This document shows positions 21,400-29,621 of a stretch of DNA of 64,000 nt, in pieces (the stretch's first letter is position 1; every line of letters begins with the position of its first letter). The translations under genes were made by a program, and so were the position numbers. Origin of the DNA: Limnobaculum parvum (lineage in GTDB: Bacteria > Pseudomonadota > Gammaproteobacteria > Enterobacterales > Enterobacteriaceae); the NCBI RefSeq assembly GCF_003096015.2, contig NZ_CP029185.2, positions 300,001 through 364,000 on the forward strand, given 5' to 3'. The notes under the pieces are model-generated. The model did not search any database. It was not told the DNA's origin and worked only from the letters and a program-made list of their open reading frames with translations.

Positions 21400-22016
21400 T
21401 GTACATTTCGCCGCCTCAAATGTTGAGCTTGGCGCAGTAATGGTGTTTGCGTCGAGCAAAGGGGCGTAAGGCCGAACGCCCCTTTGTATTTCCCGCGCTT
21501 GCACAAAGCCGCTCCAGATGTTGTTGTTTGAATGTTTAGTCCAGTGTAAGTTTCGCCGTTTTAAGTGTTGTGTTTATCTCGGCAACGGTGTTTGCTCTCC
21601 TTGCGCCTGTGCAGCCGACTGTTGACCGCCGCGTAGCGGCGGCAACCTCAGCCAATAAAAAAGTCGACGTACCGGCGCAGAGCCGCTCCCTACGTCGCTG
21701 CGCCTTTCGCCGTATCCCTGCGGCTCATACTACTTTTTTATTGGCTGAGGTAACATTCGGATGCTTTAACCTGAAGGGCGAAGTGAAAGGTCTTACTCAA
21801 TATTTCTCAGAAAAGCAAACCAAAGCACAGGTCGCAACCTCAAAACACCTTAGCCCATATAGGCAGTGACTGGTGTACAGACACAGAACCAGTCTGCAAA
21901 TACAGCGGCGATTCAAAAGGGCGCGGGGTTGTCAGGGGTGTTCGCCCTGACCCTCCTGACTCGACGTGGGCTGCGGGGCCGAGTCAGCCTTAGCATTTGA
22001 GGCGGCGAAATGTACA
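21400..22016. repeat. Block bounded by a 23-bp perfect inverted repeat
   Basis: TGTACATTTCGCCGCCTCAAATG at 21400-21422 recurs as its exact reverse complement at 21994-22016. Between them are further hairpins, including GGGGCGT...ACGCCCC and TGACTCG...CGAGTCA. No transposase is present. The layout resembles a non-autonomous mobile repeat, but target duplications were not found. Confidence 0.6.
21645..21751. repeat. Nested 20-bp perfect inverted repeat
   Basis: ACCTCAGCCAATAAAAAAGT at 21645-21664 is the exact reverse complement of 21732-21751. It encloses 67 bp of hairpin-rich sequence and can form a large cruciform or RNA stem. Confidence 0.75.
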
Positions 22017-22151
22017 TCGGATCAAAACAATCTAAAACAACAAATGCCCCAAAATCCCCCAAAATATACGTAGTATTAAATTTCAGGTAGACTTACCCAC
22101 ATCATTTTCCCTGTATTTTAATCACCCGTAATAACTACGTCAGGACCTTCT

Positions 22152-23189
22152 ATGACTCATCCATCCGTATCGATTCAGAATCTTCATACTTTTGGTTTAC
22201 CCGTTCATGCTCAGCGTGTGATTGTTGCTGAATCTGCAGATCAGTTGATCGATGCATGGCAAGAGTCTGAACAACAGCAGTGCCCGGCACTGTTGCTGGG
22301 GGAAGGCAGTAACATGCTGTTTTTAGAGGATTTTTACGGTTGGATTATTCAGAACCGTATTAAAGGCAGAGAAATCGGCCAGTCGGCTAATAACTGGTAT
22401 CTACATGTTGGTGCTGGTGAAAACTGGCATGAACTGGTGCGTTATGCGCTGGAACATAACATTGCCGGCTTAGAAAATCTGGCGCTTATCCCCGGTTGTG
22501 TTGGTTCTGCACCCATCCAAAATATCGGTGCTTATGGCGTTGAGCTGAAAGATGTTTGTGAATATGTCGATCTCCTCAATTTGCGATCCGGGGAGTTAAC
22601 CCGATTGAAGTCTGAACAGTGCCATTTTGGCTATCGGGAAAGTATTTTTAAGCACCAGTTCCGCGATGGCTATGCCATTGTAGCCGTTGGTTTAAAACTG
22701 GCGAAACGCTGGAAACCGGTCTTAACCTATGGGGATCTGCGTCAGTTTGATCTGGAAACAGTGACGCCAAGGCAGGTATTTGAGGCCGTTTGTACGATGC
22801 GTACCAGTAAATTACCTGACCCCAGCGTGACTGGAAATGCGGGCAGTTTCTTTAAAAACCCAGTGGTAAGCGCTCAGCAGGCAACAGAGATTCTGAAACA
22901 CTATCCCGGGGCTCCTCATTATCCACAGGCAGACGGCTATGAAAAACTGGCCGCAGGTTGGCTGATTGATATGTGCCAACTAAAAGGCCATCGTATTGGT
23001 GGTGCTGCCGTTCATCAACAGCAGGCGCTGGTACTCATTAATCAGGATAATGCCACCTCGCAGGATGTTCTCGCTTTGGCTGCTTACGTGCAAAAGCAAG
23101 TGGCTGACCGTTTTCAGGTTATATTGGAGCCGGAAGTTCGTTTTATTGGCAAAACGGGTGAGCGCAATGCGCTTGAGGTGTTGGCATGA
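22152..23189 (+). CDS. murB: UDP-N-acetylenolpyruvoylglucosamine reductase
   Basis: A cytoplasmic FAD enzyme that reduces UDP-GlcNAc-enolpyruvate to UDP-MurNAc in peptidoglycan synthesis. The 345 residues (E. coli 342) show the FAD-binding segments GEGSNMLF near 50 and IPGCVGSAPIQNIGAYGVE near 113. The catalytic Ser is in GNAGSFFKNP near 229 and the C-terminal EPEVRFIG contains the catalytic Glu. It overlaps birA by 4 nt, as in E. coli. In E. coli it follows the rrnB operon closely; here 18 kb of other genes lie between. Confidence 0.97.
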   Translation: MTHPSVSIQNLHTFGLPVHAQRVIVAESADQLIDAWQESEQQQCPALLLGEGSNMLFLEDFYGWIIQNRIKGREIGQSANNWYLHVGAGENWHELVRYALEHNIAGLENLALIPGCVGSAPIQNIGAYGVELKDVCEYVDLLNLRSGELTRLKSEQCHFGYRESIFKHQFRDGYAIVAVGLKLAKRWKPVLTYGDLRQFDLETVTPRQVFEAVCTMRTSKLPDPSVTGNAGSFFKNPVVSAQQATEILKHYPGAPHYPQADGYEKLAAGWLIDMCQLKGHRIGGAAVHQQQALVLINQDNATSQDVLALAAYVQKQVADRFQVILEPEVRFIGKTGERNALEVLA

Positions 23190-24169
23190 AAAATATCGCC
23201 GTGCCATTGCAACTGGTAAAGATATTATCTGACGGTGAATTCCACTCCGGTGAGCAAATTGGCACTGAACTGGGGATGAGTCGTGCCGCCATCAATAAAT
23301 ATATGCAGACTTTAAAAGATTGGGGACTGGATGTATTTACTGTTCCCGGCAAGGGGTATAGCTTGCCCGCGCCCATCCAACTGCTTGATGAACAATTGAT
23401 AAAGCAACGTTTATCTGAAGGGCGGGTGACGGTATTACCGGTGATAGACTCTACCAACCAGTATCTGATGGAGCGACTGGAACAACTTCAGTCCGGCGAT
23501 GCCTGCGTGGCCGAATATCAGCAGGCGGGTCGTGGTCGCCGTGGACGCCAGTGGTTTTCTCCGTTTGGTGCCAACCTCTACCTGTCTATGTTCTGGCGTC
23601 TGGAGCAGGGGCCGGCAGCGGCTATTGGCCTAAGCTTGGTGATTGGTATCGTCATGGCTGAAGTTCTGCGTAAATTGGGTGCAGAAGGCGTAAAAGTTAA
23701 GTGGCCTAACGACCTCTACCTGAACGATCGTAAGCTGGCAGGCATTCTGGTTGAGTTGACAGGGAAAACCGGAGATGCCGCCAATGTGGTTATTGGCGCG
23801 GGTATCAATTTGAGCATGCGCGAGCCGGACAGCAAGGTGGTTAATCAACAGTGGGCCAATCTAGCTGATAGCGGTATCGCTATCGATCGTAATCAGTTAG
23901 TACCTTGTTTGCTTTCAACCCTGCGGGAATCCCTGATTCAGTTTGAACAGCAAGGCCTGGCACCATTTATTTCTCGTTGGCGTAAGCTGGATAACTTTAT
24001 CGATCGACCGGTGAAACTGTTGATTGGTGAACAGCAAATTCATGGTATTGCCAGAGGGATTGATAAGCAGGGTGCATTATTGTTGGATCAAGACGGCGTA
24101 CTTAAACCTTTTATAGGCGGAGAGATTTCGCTGCGCCCCGATAACGACTCGTTAATTCCCCGCGTTTAA
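23186..24169 (+). CDS. birA: Biotin-protein ligase / biotin operon repressor
   Basis: A bifunctional protein of 327 residues (E. coli 321). The N-terminal winged helix-turn-helix (GEQIGTELGMSRAAINKYMQTLKDWG) binds the bio operator. The central domain makes biotinyl-AMP, with GRGRRGRQWFSPFGANLYLSM near residue 116 and the KWPNDLYLNDRKLAGILVE core near 172. The C-terminal SH3-like domain follows. It starts inside the murB stop region (ATGA overlap), so the genes are translationally coupled. Confidence 0.97.
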   Translation: MKNIAVPLQLVKILSDGEFHSGEQIGTELGMSRAAINKYMQTLKDWGLDVFTVPGKGYSLPAPIQLLDEQLIKQRLSEGRVTVLPVIDSTNQYLMERLEQLQSGDACVAEYQQAGRGRRGRQWFSPFGANLYLSMFWRLEQGPAAAIGLSLVIGIVMAEVLRKLGAEGVKVKWPNDLYLNDRKLAGILVELTGKTGDAANVVIGAGINLSMREPDSKVVNQQWANLADSGIAIDRNQLVPCLLSTLRESLIQFEQQGLAPFISRWRKLDNFIDRPVKLLIGEQQIHGIARGIDKQGALLLDQDGVLKPFIGGEISLRPDNDSLIPRV

Positions 24170-24204
24170 CACAGGGAATATTATGTAGTTATGGGGTTGT
24201 TCGG

Positions 24205-25158
24205 TTACTTACGTAATCGAACTTTCTCTACCGCATGGTTTTCCCCTTTGGTCAGAATCAAACTGGCCCTTTCTCTGGTAGGTAGAATGTTCTGAATCAG
24301 GTTTTTTCCATTAATCTCCAGCCAGATATTATTGGCAATCTTAACAGCCTCCTCTTCAGACAGCTGTGCATAGCTGTGGAAGTAAGAGTCAGGATCGGAA
24401 AATGCGCCTTGACGGAACTTAAGGAAGCGATTGATGTACCATTGATGCAGCAGATCTTCTTTAGCATCAACATAAATAGAAAAATCGACAAAATCGGAAA
24501 CGAACACTCTGTGCGGTGATTGAGGATAATCCATCCCGCTTTGTAACACATTAAGCCCTTCAAGAATCAGAATGTCTGGTTGTTCAATAATCTGAGTTTC
24601 GCCCGGTAAAATATCGTAAGTCAGGTGAGAATAAACTGGAGCTTCGACGCGTGGTACACCTGATTTGATATCTGAGACAAAACGTACCAAATTCTGAATG
24701 TCATAAGACTGGGGAAACCCCTTTTTCTGCATCATGTCCCGTTCACGCAGAATATGGTTGGGATGCAGAAAACCATCGGTGGTGACTAATTCAACTCTCC
24801 GGTGTTTAGACCAACGGCTCAGCAGCGCTTGTAATACGCGAGCACTGGTACTTTTGCCTACGGCAACACTGCCTGCTACGCTAATAATGTAAGGAACCCG
24901 TTGGTTTTTGATTCCCAGAAACCTCTCCAGTACTGCTTGATTTTGCAGGTTACTGTCGATGTAAAAATTTAGCAGGCGAGAAAGCGGCAGATAGACTTGA
25001 GAAACTTCATCCAGTGAAAGGTCTTCGTTGATCCCTTTCAGGCTAATAATTTCTTGTTCGGTTAACGTCAATGGCTCTGAATCCCTCAGAGCAGCCCACT
25101 GCTTACGACTAAATTCCATGTAGGGGCTTAAAGTAAATAGTTGTTGTTTGTTATTCAT
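24205..25158 (-). CDS. coaA: Pantothenate kinase, type I
   Basis: First enzyme of coenzyme A synthesis, phosphorylating pantothenate. The 317 residues (E. coli 316) include the P-loop GSVAVGKST near 97, the TTDGFLHPN segment near 128 and the conserved end TRERASLILTKG. The open frame reaches 25341, but homology begins at the Met at 25158 (MNNKQQLFTLSPYMEFSRKQWAALR), so that start is used. It converges on birA, as in E. coli. In E. coli thrU follows upstream of coaA; here hypF and 37 kb of inserted genes do. Confidence 0.96.
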   Translation of the reverse strand: MNNKQQLFTLSPYMEFSRKQWAALRDSEPLTLTEQEIISLKGINEDLSLDEVSQVYLPLSRLLNFYIDSNLQNQAVLERFLGIKNQRVPYIISVAGSVAVGKSTSARVLQALLSRWSKHRRVELVTTDGFLHPNHILRERDMMQKKGFPQSYDIQNLVRFVSDIKSGVPRVEAPVYSHLTYDILPGETQIIEQPDILILEGLNVLQSGMDYPQSPHRVFVSDFVDFSIYVDAKEDLLHQWYINRFLKFRQGAFSDPDSYFHSYAQLSEEEAVKIANNIWLEINGKNLIQNILPTRERASLILTKGENHAVEKVRLRK

Positions 25159-25366
25159 AAACCGTACTCTGTTGGTCAGCATCCTGTGTATTGTTATTGC
25201 GTCATAGCTGCGGGCCGAACAAGGGAATAGTCGACGTGAGGTGACATTATAGACATCTTCGGTCAAAGCCGAGTAGTTTTTGTGGCCTAATTGATAATTT
25301 CTTTGATCTTTTTGGGTGACCCGTAGTGCTGGGTAGCGCAAAATAACGGTTGTACGGGCGATAATC

Positions 25367-27675
25367 GTGAACGATGTGGTTAAGGGGCATGATGTGATAT
25401 CGGATGGGATACAGCTTCGGGTTAAAGGAAAGGTTCAGGGAGTCGGCTTCCGTCCTTATGTATGGCAATTGGCTCATGATTTAGCGTTAACAGGCGATGT
25501 CTGTAATGATGCTGAAGGCGTATTGATTCGTCTGGTGATGCCACCAGAAGACATTTATCAGACTTTCTTGACGCAACTTTATGAACGCTGCCCGCCGCTG
25601 GCTCATATAGAAAGCATTATGCCTTACTCTTTCAACTGGCAGGCCTTGCCGATGGATTTTACCATTCGTAGTAGCGGTGAGGGTCACATGGATACTCAGG
25701 TCATTCCCGATGCGGCAACTTGCCCCAGTTGCCTGAGCGAACTTTATTACCCCGAAGACCGACGTTACCGCTATCCTTTCATTAACTGCACACATTGTGG
25801 TCCGCGCTTTACCATTATTCGAAAAATGCCTTATGATCGGCCTTATACGGCAATGGCTGAATTTTCTTTGTGCTCAACGTGTTCAGCGGAATATGCGTCA
25901 CCGGCAGATCGCCGTTTTCATGCCCAGCCCAATGCCTGCCCAATTTGTGGTCCATATATCTGGCTTAGCCGTAGTGGTGATTCGCCAACGGTCGAGATAA
26001 TCGGCGATAATGCACTGCATCAAGCGGCTGATTTATTGTTAAGCGGTGGTATTTTGGCAATAAAAGGTTTAGGTGGCTTTCATTTGGCATGTGATGCCAC
26101 TAATGGCGATGCCGTTAATACATTGCGCCAACGTAAACATCGTCCGTCTAAACCTTTAGCCGTTATGCTGCCCTCGCCACAATGGCTGAATTACTGTAGC
26201 CAAGAGCGGAGTGAAGCATTAAAGCAGCTATTAACGAGTAGCCCAGCGCCGATTGTTCTGCTGACTCAATCTTTGGGTTCTCCTTTAAGTGATGCCATAT
26301 GTCCGGGGTTGGATGAAGTTGGGTTGATGCTGCCATCAAATCCTTTGCAGCACCTGTTAGTCAACATGGTAAACCGGCCGCTAGTAATGACTTCCGGCAA
26401 CGCGTCAGGCAAACCGCCTGCGTTGTCTAACCAGCAGGCGCTGGATGATTTAACCGATATTGCGGACCTGTGGCTGATGCATAATCGCGATATTGTGCAG
26501 CGGGCAGACGACTCGGTTATACGTTATCATCATGGCAACGCGGAAATGTTACGTCGTGCCAGAGGCTATGTCCCTGATGCCATTGAACTACCGGGTGGTT
26601 TTGAACATATTCCATCGGTTCTTGCCATGGGTGCCGATCTGAAAAATACTTTCTGCTTGTTAAGAGGCAACGCTGCCGTACTCAGCCAGCATTTGGGCGA
26701 TCTGGACGATCTGGATATCCAGCAGCAGTATCAGCAATCATTGATGCTGTTTGAAGATATTTATCATTTTACACCAGAGACCATCGTGGTTGATGCCCAT
26801 CCTGGTTATGTCAGCCACCGCTATGGCAGAGAACTGGCGGTGCAACGTGGACTACCGCTTATAGAGGTTCTGCATCATCATGCTCATATTGCAGCCTGTC
26901 TGGCGGAGCACGGCTGGCGAAAAGAGCAAGGGCCGGTAATTGGTCTGGCTCTGGATGGCTTAGGTTATGGTGAGAATGGTCAGTTATGGGGAGGAGAGTG
27001 TTTGTTAGTTGATTACCAGCATTGTCATCACCTAGGAGGATTGCCCGCAGTAGCAATGCCGGGGGGGACAAGGCTTCTTCTCAGCCGTGGCGAAATCTGT
27101 TAGCGCAGTGGTTACGTTTTGTTCCCGACTGGCAGAAGCATTCTGCTGCGGCAGTGATTACCCGAGAAAACTGGTCTCCGTTGGCGGTTGCGATTGAACG
27201 AGGGCTAAATTCACCACAAGCTTCGTCTTGTGGTCGCTTGTTTGATGCGGTTGCAGCGGCGCTGGCAATATCTTCTTCTGCTATCAGTTGGGAAGGCGAA
27301 GCGGCCTGTAAGCTTGAGGCACTGGCGCGAAAATGTTGCCTAACCGCTCATCCCGTAACGATGCCAGTCGTTGATAATCAGTTGGATTTGGCAACATTCT
27401 GGCATCAATGGTTGGCATATCAGGCACCACCCGCAGAGCGGGCCTATGCGTTTCATGATGCATTAGCACAAGGTTTTGCCACAATGGCGAAGATGTTTGC
27501 TCAACGATACCAGATCGATACTGTCGTGCTGTCTGGCGGCGTTATGCACAATCGCTTATTACGTGGATTAGTCGTTCAGTATCTGGGGGATATGCACGTC
27601 ATTTGGCCTGAACGTTTGCCGATGGGTGACGGTGGATTATCGCTTGGGCAGGCAATTATTGCGGCAGCTCGTTAA
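25367..27675 (+). pseudogene. hypF: Carbamoyltransferase HypF, interrupted by a frameshift
   Basis: HypF makes the thiocarbamate on HypE that becomes the CN ligands of NiFe hydrogenases. Domains in order: acylphosphatase (GKVQGVGFRPY near residue 22), two zinc fingers (CPSC...CTHC, then CSTC...CPIC, about 107-190), a YrdC-like domain (KGLGGFHLACDA near 230) and the Kae1-like carbamoyltransferase domain (HHHAHIAACLAEH). The frame breaks at 27061-27067, a run of seven G. One more G restores MPGGDKASSQPWRNL, as in intact HypF, and the rest continues to 27675 ending GGLSLGQAIIAA. It may be a real mutation, slippage or an assembly error. Confidence 0.85.
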
Positions 27676-27749
27676 TAAGTGGCTATCATTGATCTGTTGT
27701 TGGGAACTGGCGACGCAATAATTCACGTCGATATGCGTTAAGGGTTTTT

Positions 27750-28925
27750 ATGAAATTATTTACGTTACTTTCTGCCACGGGAATTCTCTGGCTGAGCATA
27801 CTCTATCCTGCGCATGCTCAGCATGATGAACAGCAAATGACCTATACTGGCCAAATCGGTAAATCTCCAGTGGTGATTGAACTGGTTACTTCTGAGTCTA
27901 ATGAGATAACGGGGCGCTATTTTTATTCACGCTATCGTAAAGATATCGCCTTGACGGGAACCCAGTCAGAAGGTGGTAGCCTTAAACTATATGAAAATGA
28001 GCGTGTGGTAGGTCAGCAGAAAGCGGCCTGGATGGCATTGACACCGACACCGGAAGGTGGACTTAGTGGCCAGTGGCATGGCGATAAAGCAAAGACTACC
28101 AATGTGTTACTGCTGCCGGCCATTATCCCTGTAGGTAAAAAGCAGGGGCAAACACCTTATCAAAACTCATTAAGTAAGGATAATCTCTACGATTATTTGC
28201 GTTTGTTGGATATGCCTTTGAAAGCAGAGAATGAACAGGAGTTCATGGGGTATCGTATTCGCTGGTGGAAAGAGCCGATTTCCGGTATTCGGATGTTTGA
28301 ATTACTGTCTGGATATCCTCAGGAGCAGATGGCTCAGGTAAATATAAGACTGAGAGATCGTCTGTGGCGTGAAGTCGTTGATTATCATGGTTGCATGTTG
28401 GGGGGATTATCCGGTAGTTCCGGACAGGCAGATTTTAATCAATCGGTAAAACCGACCTATTTCTCACCTTCGGTGATCAGTGCATCGGTATTTACGGATT
28501 ATTATTGCGGTGGTGCCCATCCTGATTTTGCTGATTCACCTATCAATTTGGATATGAAGAGCGGCAAGGAGCTGGCGCTTGAAGATGTCATCTGGTTGGG
28601 TAAAGGCAAGCCAGTTTATTACAATGAGCAGGGGGGAGATGATGCAGGTTTTGAGGCTTTCTCTGCTTATCGAAGTACTGTTTTTGCTCCTTGGATTGTA
28701 GAGCAAATGCGTAAACTTCATCCCTCGCAAATGAAAAAGAGCGATGAATGTGATTACAGTACGGTTGAATATTGGACCTTTGTTAACTGGCATTTTACGC
28801 CGAAAGGCCTCTATTTTAGTCCATCATTTCCCCGAGTCGCTCGGGCATGCGAATATCCTGATTGGTCAGTATTGCCTTATGCTGCCATCAAAACCCATGC
28901 CGGGAGTTTTGACATCACTGATTGA
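27750..28925 (+). CDS. Secreted protein, DUF3298-like C-terminus
   Basis: 391 residues with a signal peptide cleaved after PAHA (about 24). The N-terminal half (MTYTGQIGKSPVVIELVTS...ITGRYFYSRYRKDIAL) resembles a periplasmic beta-domain seen in uncharacterised enteric proteins. The C-terminal half contains YYCGGAHPDFADSPINLDMKSG, the segment typical of DUF3298/RsiV-type domains. The function is unknown. It starts 75 nt after hypF in the same direction but is not obviously linked to hydrogenase. Confidence 0.75.
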   Translation: MKLFTLLSATGILWLSILYPAHAQHDEQQMTYTGQIGKSPVVIELVTSESNEITGRYFYSRYRKDIALTGTQSEGGSLKLYENERVVGQQKAAWMALTPTPEGGLSGQWHGDKAKTTNVLLLPAIIPVGKKQGQTPYQNSLSKDNLYDYLRLLDMPLKAENEQEFMGYRIRWWKEPISGIRMFELLSGYPQEQMAQVNIRLRDRLWREVVDYHGCMLGGLSGSSGQADFNQSVKPTYFSPSVISASVFTDYYCGGAHPDFADSPINLDMKSGKELALEDVIWLGKGKPVYYNEQGGDDAGFEAFSAYRSTVFAPWIVEQMRKLHPSQMKKSDECDYSTVEYWTFVNWHFTPKGLYFSPSFPRVARACEYPDWSVLPYAAIKTHAGSFDITD

Positions 28926-29621
28926 TAGCGATGCTGCAAAGGTACAATCCGATATAACAGCATTGCATTGGTTTTTTAATTATGACAACGGGTTAATTAA
29001 ATTGGATTTTATATTATTTTTCCAATGTATTAATGTTGAAATTATAAATTATATTAAATAAATCAAATTAATATAAAACACTTTTAACCTTAATTGTTAA
29101 TCAGATTTGTTATCAAATTATTAATACTTGTAAAAAAATATTATTTTTATTTCTTCCTATTTAAATCCACAAAAAAATTGTTCCTTTATGAGTGGTTAAG
29201 TTAACTTTTATCCATTTTATTTGTGTGGTTTTTATATCTTTGTAAAAAAATAAATGATCATTTTTCAAGCTAAAATAATAATTTTATTGATTAACATATT
29301 GATTTAAAATTATTTAATTTATTGTTAATTAATTGTAAATAAAATGCTTTGTGTATTTGACGGGTATGGATAGTACGTCTAGGATTACATTTAGAATAAC
29401 CATCAAAAGTGTCGTTGCAATTCATTTGATAGGGTTAGTCAGTAAGCAACATAACATTGTTATTCATAAGTATTATCTCCGAAACCTTTGGGAAAGCTTT
29501 CAGGGGGAGGGATGGCTTATATCTGAAATCCGAAATGCGAGATACTAAATCTTATTTGCGGAATTCAAGGAATGTTTAAATTGCTTATAAAAACGGCTAA
29601 TAAAAGCCGGAGGTACTCCTC
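28926..29621. other. AT-rich intergenic region
   Basis: About 700 nt with very high A+T. No gene, tRNA or clear terminator is seen. A 65-codon frame at 29351-29548 has no recognisable features. It is the likely promoter region of the next gene. Confidence 0.55.

Larger units (their letters stand above)
21384..22151. other. Gene-free, structured intergenic block
   Basis: About 770 nt between acyP and murB without a credible gene. It is GC-rich compared with the other gaps and full of inverted repeats. A plus-strand frame at 21570-21869 crosses the inner repeats and looks accidental. The inverted repeats are listed separately. Confidence 0.6.

Noticed and set aside
21570..21869. 99-codon plus-strand frame in the inverted-repeat block
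   Set aside because: It spans the inner inverted repeat and its composition follows the hairpins, so it is probably accidental.
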